Position numbers and translations under genes: made by a program
Assembly (NCBI RefSeq): GCF_000747095.1
Contig: NZ_JQGL01000006.1
Location: 1 to 64,000 of the forward strand
Source: Sulfuricurvum sp. MLSB
Lineage (GTDB): Bacteria > Campylobacterota > Campylobacteria > Campylobacterales > Sulfurimonadaceae
Reading direction: 5' to 3'
Length of the DNA stretch: 64,000 nucleotides
The notes under the pieces: generated by a model
Told to the model about the DNA's origin: nothing
The model's database searches: none
Seen by the model: the letters and a program-made list of their open reading frames with translations, nothing else
In this document: piece by piece, positions 31,853 through 40,620 of the stretch
Layout: the number at the start of each line of letters is the position of its first letter
How positions within the stretch are numbered: position 1 is the stretch's first letter

Positions 31853-32929
31853 ATGTTTGATCGAAACCTACCTTACAACGATTTGCCACTTCTGCCACCA
31901 GCAGTTGAACTCGAAACAAAAGCCATTCTCAAACAAGCCATTGCTGCTTCAAGAGCAGTTGCTGACTTAAAAGGGAAAGCTCAACAAATCCCAAACCAAC
32001 GTATGATGATCGATTCCATTGTATTACAAGAAGCCCGTCTATCAAGTGAAATTGAAAATATTGTTACTACCAATGATGAACTTTACCGTGCGGCAGCTGA
32101 TATGGACGGGCTTTTTGATAGTCATACCAAAGAAGTTCTTCGGTACCGACAAGCAATTTGGTATGGATATGAACAAATTCATAAACGCCCATTGAGTGCT
32201 AATCTTTTTGTCGAAATCGTTCGAATCATCAAACAAATCCATATGGACGTGAGGAAGACTACAGGAACCAAACTCTCCGGACCTAATGGTGAAATTGTTT
32301 ATACTCCACCTGAAGGAGAACCAATTATTCGTGAAAAATTGGCAAATCTTGAACAATTCATTTATTCTGAAGACGACCTTGACCCACTTGTGAAATTAGC
32401 GGTTATGCATTACCAATTTGAAGCTATTCATCCATTCGCAGATGGCAACGGACGTACAGGGAGAATTCTAAATATCCTTTTTCTTGTAGAGCAAAAGCTA
32501 TTGGATATGCCCGTTCTGTTTCTTTCGCGTTATATCCTCGAAAATAAAGGCGACTACTATGATGGACTTCGTGGAGTTACAGAAAATGGTCTCTGGGAAG
32601 ATTGGATTTTATATGTTCTAAAAGGGATCGAACTTACCGCCAAACAAACTTCAGAACAGATAGATGCCATATTGGAACTCACGGAAGCTGTCAAAGACAT
32701 AATGAGAGACAAGGCTGAAAAGATATACAGCAAAGAGTTGCTTGAGATGATTTTCATGCACCCATACTGTAAAATCAAATTTTTGGAACAAAGCGGTATT
32801 GCCAAACGTCAAACTGCCTCAACCTATCTACAGACCTTGTCTGATATTGGAATTTTGAGAACCGAGAAAATTGGAAGAGAAAACTATTATATCAATGATG
32901 CACTGCTACATATTTTGATGAATCGATAA
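31853..32929 (+). CDS. Fic-domain protein with N-terminal inhibitory motif
   Basis: 358 residues. The Fic core carries HPFADGNGRTGRI (HxFxDGNGRxxR), the active site that transfers AMP, or a related nucleotide, to a target hydroxyl. The N-terminal part holds SSEIEN (near residue 63), which fits the (S/T)xxxE(G/N) inhibitory helix that keeps the enzyme off in class II Fic proteins. The C-terminus is a winged helix (IAKRQTASTYLQTLSDIGILRTEKIGRENYYIN). No antitoxin gene is beside it, consistent with self-inhibition. Usual length for this class. Targets unknown. Confidence 0.93.
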   Translation: MFDRNLPYNDLPLLPPAVELETKAILKQAIAASRAVADLKGKAQQIPNQRMMIDSIVLQEARLSSEIENIVTTNDELYRAAADMDGLFDSHTKEVLRYRQAIWYGYEQIHKRPLSANLFVEIVRIIKQIHMDVRKTTGTKLSGPNGEIVYTPPEGEPIIREKLANLEQFIYSEDDLDPLVKLAVMHYQFEAIHPFADGNGRTGRILNILFLVEQKLLDMPVLFLSRYILENKGDYYDGLRGVTENGLWEDWILYVLKGIELTAKQTSEQIDAILELTEAVKDIMRDKAEKIYSKELLEMIFMHPYCKIKFLEQSGIAKRQTASTYLQTLSDIGILRTEKIGRENYYINDALLHILMNR

Positions 32930-32940
32930 TATAATGATCC

Positions 32941-33008
32941 AATCGACATATTTTAAAAACATGTCGAAAAACAAACAAAAAATCGACATATTTTAAAAAC
33001 ATGTCGAA
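32941..33008. repeat. Two 28-bp dyad repeats exactly 40 bp apart
   Basis: Copies at 32941-32968 and 32981-33008 are identical and each is a dyad with TCGACAT/ATGTCGA arms around an A/T-rich centre. They separate the 3' ends of the Fic gene and the integrase. Too short and too few for a CRISPR array. They could be protein-binding sites, for a directionality factor or plasmid-type partition/replication protein, or a bidirectional terminator. Confidence 0.6.
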
Positions 33009-33019
33009 ATAGTGTATAT

Positions 33020-34168
33020 TTAAGAAAATAGCTTCATTGTCATGTCATGTCTAATATTGGGAATCAGATGGGCGTATCGCATCGTCATTTCGATATGTTT
33101 GTGCCCGAGTTGTTCTTTGATCTGCAAAATATCCAGCCCGGCTTCTGCAAGCCAACTCGCATGAGTATGCCGCAGTGAATGGGCAGTGATTTTGTATTTC
33201 GTATCTCGCTTCTTATTTCCAGGGATGACGATTTCTACCGCCGTAGCAAAATAGTCCGGCATTCTCAAGATGATCCCACCATCGCTGTTGTTGATAACGT
33301 TTTCATTGACCCTGTTTTCATAGAGATAATCGATCGTTTCGCGAAGGATCTCATTCATTGCGATATGGCGCTCATTGCCATTTTTGGTCTTTTTGAAAAA
33401 AATCGTATTGTTGGCGAAATTGACATCAGCCCATTTCAACCGGGTATCGATACCTGTTTTGTTTTTCTGAGATGAGGCACCCGTAATTTCACTGAACCGT
33501 GCGCCCGTAAAAAGGAGCAGCACCGTCAAATGATACATCAAAGGGTGTGCCGATTTCAAAATCTCTAAAATTTTTTTGGCCTGGTCTTTCGTTAGATAAC
33601 CTTGCCGCTTGTTATCTATGTCCGGCATCTTGACTTTTCCTTCACCCATAGGATTGGCAAAGTTTTTGAGTATGTTATGTTTGATCGCATAATTAATGAT
33701 CGTTCGGATGAGTGTCATCTGATGCTTGACCGTCTGCGGCTCCAGCCCTTTTGCTGTAAGATCCTGCTTGAATTTTTCGAAATCCAAAGAGGTCAAATCT
33801 TTCACACTCTTATGCCCGAAAACAGGCTTGATGTGCTTCTTATAATTCTTTTCGTCCATTAGATATGACTTCTTATTTGCCTTGGCATAGCTGTAAAATT
33901 CTTCCCAAATAGTGTCAAATTTTAGTTTTGAAGTTCTGCCCGCTTTAATCGTCGGTTCTTCATCATGCTGAAGTTTATACTTCATTTCAATCAGTTTTGC
34001 ATAGGCATCTTTTACGGTGAAATCAGAAATTCTTGTTTTTTTACCTACAAGTACTTTAACCGGCTTACCGTGATCATCACGATAATTAATGTAAAAGGAT
34101 ATATCGCCATTTTTTAGCTCATTGACCCAGACACCCTCATATCGTCCACCAACTGCCTTCAATGCCAT
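33020..34168 (-). CDS. int: Island integrase, tyrosine recombinase family
   Basis: 382 residues from the ATG at 34168; the track start 15 codons upstream is less likely. N-terminal arm-binding domain (SFYINYRDDHGKPVKVLVGKKT), core-binding SAM-like domain (~80-170), then the catalytic domain with Arg in TGARFSEI, Lys in KKTKNGNERHI, HSLRHTH (HxxR), LGHKHIEMT (box II His) and the Tyr nucleophile in MRYAHL. Complete. It sits 250 bases from attR and reads into the island; it almost certainly catalysed insertion into tRNA-Leu. It lies at the opposite end from the intact tRNA. Confidence 0.95.
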   Translation of the reverse strand: MALKAVGGRYEGVWVNELKNGDISFYINYRDDHGKPVKVLVGKKTRISDFTVKDAYAKLIEMKYKLQHDEEPTIKAGRTSKLKFDTIWEEFYSYAKANKKSYLMDEKNYKKHIKPVFGHKSVKDLTSLDFEKFKQDLTAKGLEPQTVKHQMTLIRTIINYAIKHNILKNFANPMGEGKVKMPDIDNKRQGYLTKDQAKKILEILKSAHPLMYHLTVLLLFTGARFSEITGASSQKNKTGIDTRLKWADVNFANNTIFFKKTKNGNERHIAMNEILRETIDYLYENRVNENVINNSDGGIILRMPDYFATAVEIVIPGNKKRDTKYKITAHSLRHTHASWLAEAGLDILQIKEQLGHKHIEMTMRYAHLIPNIRHDMTMKLFS

Positions 34169-34273
34169 GTTATAAGTCCCCTGTTTTGAAAGAAAATTAC
34201 TTTTTATCCACAATAGATCATTTTTTCGTTGAAAAAGTATAACAAAGTTTTCGTAATAGGAAGTGGCTTTTTT

Positions 34274-34292
34274 TACTACAATTTTTACTACA
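34274..34292 (+). repeat. Paired TACTACA sites near attR (putative integrase arm sites)
   Basis: TACTACA at 34274-34280 and 34286-34292, same orientation and T-rich context as the pair near attL. Located between the integrase start and attR. Confidence 0.55.
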
Positions 34293-34417
34293 AAGTTTGA
34301 AAAATGATGAAAAAAGATGCATATAAATGAAAAACAATAAAGGCGATTAAACCCCTAAATATATGGATTTTGAAAGGATTTGAAAAGATTTAAGAAATTA
34401 TGAAAAATGTCAAAAAA

Positions 34418-34479
34418 CAGACTTAGGATCTGGTGCCTCACGGTGTGAAGGTTCAAGTCCTTTCGTCCGCACCACCCTT
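34418..34479 (+). repeat. attR: tRNA-Leu 3' fragment (62-bp direct repeat)
   Basis: Exact copy of 10612-10673. It lacks the 5' half of the tRNA so it is not a gene. It is followed by a T-rich stretch (TTCTCTTTTTTTATTT) that was probably the original downstream end of the tRNA operon before insertion. Confidence 0.95.
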
Positions 34480-34563
34480 TCTCTTTTTTTATTTAATCCC
34501 TGTTTATTAACTCATTAATTCGCTTGGCTATAATAGTTGTCAATCCTTGTCAAAAGGCGGCAC

Positions 34564-37122
34564 ATGGAACTTCCGAAATCTCCTTGGTCTCAAAGCCCGC
34601 AAGTACTTTTTGATCAATTGCGTACCTCGTCCGAAGGGCTGAATGCTGTCGATGCCGAAGAACGACTGGAGCATTTCGGCCCGAATACCCTCAAAGAAGA
34701 ACAACGCTCCGGGATTTCCCTTTTTATCGGCCAGTTTGCCAGCCCCATCGTGATTATCCTCGTTGTTGCCGCCGTCATAAGTTTTGCGATGGATCACACC
34801 AAAGACGGGATTATTATCCTGGCCATCCTTATTATCAACGCTCTGCTCGGATTTTATCAGGAGCTTAAAGCCGAAACGTCGATTCGGGCGCTACAGCGGC
34901 TTACCGAGAGCCATGTACGGGTCTTGCGAAACGGCATCGAAGCGTTGATCCCGTCGCGCGAACTGGTACCGGGAGACATCGTTATCCTCGCCGAGGGGGA
35001 TATCGTCCCCGCCGACATTCGCCTCATTGATTCGCATGCTCTTCAGGCAGACGAAGCCGTTTTGACCGGCGAATCACTTCCCTGCGACAAAAATTCCCAC
35101 ATCGTGCCGGATCATGCCGCACCGATATTCGAACGCCGCAACATCCTCTTTTCGGGAACGTCGATACTTCGCGGCAAAACGACCTCTATCGTAGTGGCCA
35201 CCGGAGAATCGACCGAAATCGCCCGCATAGCGCGATCCGCACAGGAGGATTCCCCCCAATCGCCTCTGACACGTTCCATACAGCACTTTTCCAAACTCCT
35301 TCTGATCGCCATCATTCTTATCCTCTCTTTTCTTGCGTTCATTGCACTGATGCAGGGACGCGGCATCGACGAAGTAGCGACATTCATGCTCGCACAGCTC
35401 GTTTCCGCTGTGCCCGAAGGGCTTCCCATCGTCATCACCCTCATCCTGGCTATCGGTGCCTATCGGCTAAGCCGGCATAAAATCCTTGTTCGGCATCTTC
35501 CTTCCGTCGAATCGCTCGGAAGCGCGACCCTCATAGCTACCGACAAAACAGGAACCGTCACGGAAGGAGTTTTGTCGGTCAAGGAAGAAATCGCCCTGGA
35601 TTCATCCGCGCTGAGGATATGCGCCGCATTGTGCAATGACGCCAAGAACGGGCATGGAGACGGCGTCGACGTCGCTCTTGCCAAATGGCTCGGAGACGAT
35701 TTTGAGGCAACGAATCTTCGGTACGAGCGGGTTTTCTACCACCCTTTCGACCCCGTGACCCGTATGATGGCAACCGTCAACCGATTCGACGGTTCCGAAA
35801 AACTGTACGTCAAAGGAGCGTACGAAGCGCTGCTGCCGCTATCGGTCAACCCCGACGACGAGCTTTTATACCTCAAAACCGCCCACAATGAAATGGCTTC
35901 ACAGGGGCTTCGGGTATTGGCGTTCGGCGTCAGCGACCGCCATTGGGAAGACCCCTCATCCGCGCCCATTGTCCTTACCGGACTGGTCGCTTTTGCCGAT
36001 CGCCCGAAAGCGGGAGCCGCAGAAGCCATAGCCCTCGCCAAAAAAGCGGGGATACGGTTTATCATGATCACCGGGGACAACCCGATCACGGCGCACGTCA
36101 TTGCCCGTGAAGTCGGAATGGCGGAAGCCGACCTGCACATTCTCACAGGAGCCGATATCGACCGCATGGACGATATCGCATTGCAAAAAGCCCTCAAAAA
36201 CACCTCTGTCATCGCGCGTGCGATGCCGGAACACAAATACCGCATCGTCCAGACGCTTCAGCATGATGGGGAAATTGTCGCCGTAACCGGAGACGGGGTC
36301 AATGACGTGCCTGCACTTAAAGCCGCCGATCTTGGGATCGCCATGGGCAACGGCAGCGAAGCGGCGAAATCGTCGGCCAAAATGGTACTGGTGGACAACA
36401 ATCTGGGGGTTATCGTCGATGCGATACGCCAGGGACGCGTCATCGCCGATAACCTGCGCAAAGTCCTCTTTTACCTGCTATCAACGAGCCTTGGGGAAAT
36501 CATGATTATCAGTGTTGCCATTCTGATGGCGCTTCCTCTGCCGCTCCATCCGACCCAGATCCTATGGATCAACATCGTCACCGACGGAGTAAACGACAAA
36601 ATGTTTTCCATGTGCAAAGAAGAAGGAAACGTTATGACGCGGGGTGTACGTGGCCTGAAACAGCAGTTTTTCGATAGGGCAACGCTGCTGCGTCTGGTCT
36701 GGTTTGCGTTTGCGACCGCGCTGATGTCCATCTCTCTTTTCTTGTACCTTCTCTCAACCGACCATCCCTACGAAACGGCATTGACCGCAACGTTTTGTAC
36801 GGTCGTCGTCGCGCAGTGGATCAACGCCGTTTTTGCCCAAAAAGAATCCGAACCTTTGTTAAAAAACATCAGACGCACCCTTACGATCAATCCATGGATA
36901 TGGATGGGGATCACCACGGGAGTCGCTTTGCAGGGGATCGCGTTGTACATCATCCCGGAATGGTTTCACGTCATCCCCCCCTCCGCAGAGATACTGGGAT
37001 ACGTTTTTATCGCTTCGACGGGGATTTTTATCCTCGAGGAGGGGTACAAATGGGGAGAATATTGGCTGAAACGACGCAGTACTTCCACTCACTCTTCAAT
37101 CAGCACGGCCGCAGGTTCGTAA
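34564..37122 (+). CDS. P-type cation ATPase (P2A, Ca2+-type)
   Basis: 852 residues from the ATG at 34564 (AAAGGCGG upstream); a TATAAT lies at 34529-34534. Inner-membrane ATP-driven cation pump. Visible: N-terminal cation_ATPase_N region (SSEGLNAVDAEERLEHFGPNTL), actuator LTGESLPCDK, membrane motif VPEGLPIVITLILA in TM4 (PEGLP is typical for Ca2+ pumps), phosphorylated Asp in DKTGTVTEG (Val where most have Leu), ITGDNPITAHVIARE and the hinge GDGVNDVPALKAADLGIAMG. Intact. Ca2+ or Mn2+ is likely, but the ion is not certain. First core gene after the island; its 3' end overlaps the convergent c-di-GMP gene by 34 bases. Confidence 0.92.
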   Translation: MELPKSPWSQSPQVLFDQLRTSSEGLNAVDAEERLEHFGPNTLKEEQRSGISLFIGQFASPIVIILVVAAVISFAMDHTKDGIIILAILIINALLGFYQELKAETSIRALQRLTESHVRVLRNGIEALIPSRELVPGDIVILAEGDIVPADIRLIDSHALQADEAVLTGESLPCDKNSHIVPDHAAPIFERRNILFSGTSILRGKTTSIVVATGESTEIARIARSAQEDSPQSPLTRSIQHFSKLLLIAIILILSFLAFIALMQGRGIDEVATFMLAQLVSAVPEGLPIVITLILAIGAYRLSRHKILVRHLPSVESLGSATLIATDKTGTVTEGVLSVKEEIALDSSALRICAALCNDAKNGHGDGVDVALAKWLGDDFEATNLRYERVFYHPFDPVTRMMATVNRFDGSEKLYVKGAYEALLPLSVNPDDELLYLKTAHNEMASQGLRVLAFGVSDRHWEDPSSAPIVLTGLVAFADRPKAGAAEAIALAKKAGIRFIMITGDNPITAHVIAREVGMAEADLHILTGADIDRMDDIALQKALKNTSVIARAMPEHKYRIVQTLQHDGEIVAVTGDGVNDVPALKAADLGIAMGNGSEAAKSSAKMVLVDNNLGVIVDAIRQGRVIADNLRKVLFYLLSTSLGEIMIISVAILMALPLPLHPTQILWINIVTDGVNDKMFSMCKEEGNVMTRGVRGLKQQFFDRATLLRLVWFAFATALMSISLFLYLLSTDHPYETALTATFCTVVVAQWINAVFAQKESEPLLKNIRRTLTINPWIWMGITTGVALQGIALYIIPEWFHVIPPSAEILGYVFIASTGIFILEEGYKWGEYWLKRRSTSTHSSISTAAGS

Positions 37123-39545
37123 AAATAATACCCTTGCGAAGCATCGATCCCGATCGCTTTGACGCGCTCAAAAATCTCTTCGCTCGCCACAAATTCCGCT
37201 ACGGTAGTGATTCCCATTTCATGGGCAAATTCGGCAATATGCTTGACGAATATCTGGGCGTTCCGGTCATGCGGAAGATTTTTGATCAACGTTCCGTCAA
37301 TTTTGAGCGTATCGACATTGAGTCTCAGGAGGTGGTCAAAATTCGAGTATCCCGCACCGAAATCATCGATCGCGAAACGGCATCCGATCGATTTAAACCG
37401 GTCGATAAATCCGCAGACCGCATCGTAATTTTCAAACCCTTCGCTCTCCAAAATCTCAAAAATGATCAATTTTCCCATCCCTTCGGTCAGAATGGTCGAT
37501 TCAAGATAATCCGCCAAATCCGGATTCGTCAAATCCTGAGTGGAAAGATTCAGACTCACCGGCAAAGACCGCCCTTTAAATTCTTTGATCACTTTATCGA
37601 TCATCATTTTGGTCAATTCGGGATAAATTTTCGTTTTTTTGGCAATATCCAGAAACAGATACGGCGAAATCACTTTGCCGTCATGATCGATAAGGCGGAC
37701 AAGTGCTTCATATTTGGTAATTTTTTGGGTAGCATTATCGACGATCGGCTGAAAATAGGGAACGATGCGCGATTCCTCGACCGCTTCTTTAATCCGTTTG
37801 TACCAGGCGATGTTGTTCCCCTGTTCTTGCTTGAATTCAAACGAGAACACTTCCAGACTGTGCCGTTTTAGTTTTGCCTGTTTCAATGCGGCGGTGGCAT
37901 GCTCGAGCACCCGATCCGAAGCCGGGGCGATACCGACCGTAATTGTCAGAACAATCTCGATCCCCTCAATCACAAACGACTCTTTTTGCGTCAGAGTAAT
38001 CAGTTTGTCGAGAAATTCGATGCACCGGCTCATGTCACTGCAATCATCGTACACCAAGGCATATTCATCATTCCCCATTTTGTATAGGGAAATATTTTTC
38101 TCGGTAGCGAGTATTCTTCTGAGCCAATGTCCGTATCCCGACAAAATAGCATCACCGATTGCAATCCCGTACACGTCGTTGATATCGCTGAACCGGTCAA
38201 TATTGATGATAGCCAATGCGGATACGCTTTCTTGCGCAAGTGCTTCCACTAGCGAAAACCGGTTGGGAAGATCGGTTACCGAATCGGTCGTAAGATGGTA
38301 TTGCAGCTGCCGACGCTGGGTAAATGAGCCGATGGCAAATCCGATATCGCCGGCCAGTTCTTCGAGCATGGCAATCTCTTTGGGCTCAAAACCCTGCGAA
38401 TGTTTGGCATAAATCGTTATGGCTCCCATCGGAGGCTTATCAATGTTCTCCACAAGCGGAATGGCAATAACCGAACCGAATCTTCCTTTTTCGGCAATGT
38501 AGCGCCATGCCCCTAGTGACGTATTATGTTCCAGATGATCGACAATGATCGTCTCTCTGTCTTTTACAGCCAGCACCGAGGGTTCCAGATCATCTGCCTG
38601 GTCCTGATTCAGATCGATTTTCATCCCCGGATAAAGGTATCCCGTCGTATCTTCGGAAAACGCTTCGACGACAAGGGTATCCTCTTTTTTAAGGGTAATA
38701 TGACACAGCGCATACCCCGGATGTTCGGAGAGCCGTGTGCACGAATGGCTCAACAGTTCATGTATGTCTTTCGCCGTCAACAAATATTGATTGATATCGG
38801 CCACGGTCCGAAGGATTCCATCAAGATAGCGGGTCTCATCCAACGCTTCTTTAAGGTGGTCTTGCTGCATTTTCATGGAACCGAAAGATTCGCTTAACGT
38901 TTTGTCCAGTAAAGAGAATTCCTCAATCAAGTGCTTTTGGTAGCCCGTTTCCTGCTTTTCGGCCCGTGAAGCAATCTGCTCCAACGGTGAGATAATCCAT
39001 CGGCGGACTACCAAGAAAGCACTCAACGCCAAAACGGCAAACACCAGAAACAATGCGATACCGTAAAACAGCGCGATTTGCTTCAGCCGACCGAAAATGA
39101 ATTCTTCATTCAAATCGATCAGCAGCAAAGCGCTTTCCTGCTGCGCCTCGGGAAAATAGGTCAACTTAACCGCATAGAGCAGATGATGCTCCCGTATCCC
39201 CCGTTGAATGTCGGCAATCGGGCGATACCCCTCGCCGATCAACTTCCCGCTCAACGAGCGCGAAGAAGACATGGTTATCGTTTTACCATCCACAGAGAGG
39301 GAAAAAACCTCCACGGCATCATCAATGGCGGCGGATTGATCCAACAACGTCTGAACCGCATCGGCATGATTGCTTTGGAGCGCTTTGGTCAAATCCTCTT
39401 CAAGATTAAAAATACTTTGATTCAATGCGGTTCCCACATATTTCAACGTCATCGTCCGTTCAACATAGTAAAAACCTGCCGAAACGACGGCAATGGCCAA
39501 AAAAACGATGGCGATGTTTATGAGGATAAAACGCTGGATTTTCAC
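37089..39545 (-). CDS. Membrane GAF-GGDEF-EAL protein, probable c-di-GMP phosphodiesterase
   Basis: 818 residues. Span at ~7-28, periplasmic sensor to ~155, second span (LFYGIALFLVFAVLALSAFLVV), then a HAMP-like linker, GAF domain (~240-395), GGDEF (~410-545) and EAL (~570-810). The GGDEF motif reads GNDEY, so cyclase activity is unlikely. The EAL half has EALVRL, NLSTQD, FEILESE, IDDFGAGYS, LKIDG and QGYYF, i.e. all key residues, so it should hydrolyse c-di-GMP. It overlaps the substrate-binding-like gene by four bases, suggesting that protein passes a periplasmic signal to it. Confidence 0.88.
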   Translation of the reverse strand: MKIQRFILINIAIVFLAIAVVSAGFYYVERTMTLKYVGTALNQSIFNLEEDLTKALQSNHADAVQTLLDQSAAIDDAVEVFSLSVDGKTITMSSSRSLSGKLIGEGYRPIADIQRGIREHHLLYAVKLTYFPEAQQESALLLIDLNEEFIFGRLKQIALFYGIALFLVFAVLALSAFLVVRRWIISPLEQIASRAEKQETGYQKHLIEEFSLLDKTLSESFGSMKMQQDHLKEALDETRYLDGILRTVADINQYLLTAKDIHELLSHSCTRLSEHPGYALCHITLKKEDTLVVEAFSEDTTGYLYPGMKIDLNQDQADDLEPSVLAVKDRETIIVDHLEHNTSLGAWRYIAEKGRFGSVIAIPLVENIDKPPMGAITIYAKHSQGFEPKEIAMLEELAGDIGFAIGSFTQRRQLQYHLTTDSVTDLPNRFSLVEALAQESVSALAIINIDRFSDINDVYGIAIGDAILSGYGHWLRRILATEKNISLYKMGNDEYALVYDDCSDMSRCIEFLDKLITLTQKESFVIEGIEIVLTITVGIAPASDRVLEHATAALKQAKLKRHSLEVFSFEFKQEQGNNIAWYKRIKEAVEESRIVPYFQPIVDNATQKITKYEALVRLIDHDGKVISPYLFLDIAKKTKIYPELTKMMIDKVIKEFKGRSLPVSLNLSTQDLTNPDLADYLESTILTEGMGKLIIFEILESEGFENYDAVCGFIDRFKSIGCRFAIDDFGAGYSNFDHLLRLNVDTLKIDGTLIKNLPHDRNAQIFVKHIAEFAHEMGITTVAEFVASEEIFERVKAIGIDASQGYYFYEPAAVLIEE

Positions 39546-40444
39546 GGCAGCAACCTGTCTGTTTTAACCTGTTGGCTATTTAGATGGGCTACGATAGTCT
39601 CGGGTACGGTGTCGTTCAGCCACTCTATCCCTTCGGTACTCGCCATAAACTCTTCATACGTTTGTCCTTCCAGATATCCTTTGATCGTCGCGTAATATTC
39701 TTTCGGATCTTCTCTGAAACGTTTGATCGCCAAGCTCAAGATCTCTTTGAGCCGGATAAATTCCTGCTTATTTGCGTCGATCACTTTTTCATCGACGAAG
39801 AGCGCATCAATGACATAAAAGCTGTTCATGGTCTGGGTTGAGGCTATCGTCTGATACCCTTTTTTGGTCAGTTCCGAAAGATACGGCGCATAGGAAATAA
39901 TAATGACGGGGTCTTCTCGCATGGGCAATGTGCCGATATTTTTTTGGGACGCGTCTATTTGGCTGAAAACAAGTGATTCCATTTTTTGCTCTTTGACGAA
40001 AGCTTCAAAAAAATCTTCATTGAGCGACCCGCGTTCCAGAAAAACTTTGATCGGGCTTTTCACGGAACGCAGTTCTTCCAAGGTTCGGTTTGAGAGGATG
40101 GCATCGGCCCCATACGAATGATCAATCAGGAAAACGGGCTTGATAGCATGCTGTTCTTTGAAATGCATCAATTCGTATTGCGTTGCGGTAAACCCCTGCG
40201 TAAATCCCCGCTGGTAAAGACGGGCGTTGTCGGTGAGGTCGACAAGCCACATGAAGCGAAACGGCGTCTTTTCCAGCCACCCTTTCTCCTGAGCATAGAT
40301 AAACGGGGTAAAACCAACCCACGGATTCGTGGAAATCCGGATTTCGGAGGACGTTTGGGGACGACTCATATAGTAATACAGAGAAACGGCGACAATCGAT
40401 ATCAACAAAACGATAACAACGCTGATAGCATAAGCTTTTTTCAT
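39542..40444 (-). CDS. Membrane-anchored NMT1/SsuA-like substrate-binding protein
   Basis: About 300 residues. A single N-terminal hydrophobic helix (YAISVVIVLLISIVAVSLYYYM) without a lipobox probably anchors it; the rest is a periplasmic binding fold of the nitrate/sulfonate/taurine type (RISTNPWVGFTPFIYAQEKGWL, then GFTATQYELMHFKEQ and VIIISYAPYLSELTKKGYQTI). No ABC permease or ATPase is adjacent. Its stop overlaps the start of the GAF-GGDEF-EAL gene, so it is likely a ligand sensor for c-di-GMP signalling rather than an uptake protein. The track start at 40474 is also possible. Confidence 0.8.
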   Translation of the reverse strand: MKKAYAISVVIVLLISIVAVSLYYYMSRPQTSSEIRISTNPWVGFTPFIYAQEKGWLEKTPFRFMWLVDLTDNARLYQRGFTQGFTATQYELMHFKEQHAIKPVFLIDHSYGADAILSNRTLEELRSVKSPIKVFLERGSLNEDFFEAFVKEQKMESLVFSQIDASQKNIGTLPMREDPVIIISYAPYLSELTKKGYQTIASTQTMNSFYVIDALFVDEKVIDANKQEFIRLKEILSLAIKRFREDPKEYYATIKGYLEGQTYEEFMASTEGIEWLNDTVPETIVAHLNSQQVKTDRLLP

Positions 40445-40620
40445 ACGGTATGCTCTTGATTTAAAATATTTCATTGCCCTATTGTTAACATAGTAACATA
40501 ATTTTCGTCATTCACAGATACGCACGCAATGAAACAATCTTGTATCACGATATATACCCTGGACCGTTTTCACTGCCATAATGCTACAATTACATTTATT
40601 TTTGGTTCGGGAGTACCTGC

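Larger units (their letters stand above)
10669..34417. mobile_element. tRNA-Leu-integrated genomic island (~23.8 kb)
   Basis: Bounded by attL and attR copies of the tRNA-Leu 3' half. Contains a tyrosine integrase near attR, a second tyrosine-recombinase-like gene, a serine recombinase, a phage-type repressor, a type I restriction-modification operon with extra genes, a Fic protein and many unknown genes. Base composition is patchy: several genes (hsdS, the NA37 and membrane genes, the repressor block, the lipoprotein trio, Fic) are visibly more A+T-rich than the flanking core genes, while hsdM, hsdR and the nine-gene operon are not. No relaxase, coupling protein or pilus gene is seen. Confidence 0.92.

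Noticed and set aside
32941-33008. Two identical 28-bp repeats as a CRISPR remnant
   Set aside because: The gap between copies is only 12 bases, there are just two copies, each is a palindrome, and no cas gene is present.
10669-34417. Island as an integrative conjugative element or prophage
   Set aside because: No relaxase, T4SS, capsid, tail or terminase gene could be recognised.
34418-34474. Second tRNA-Leu gene
   Set aside because: Only the part from the anticodon stem to the 3' end is present; it is the attR fragment.
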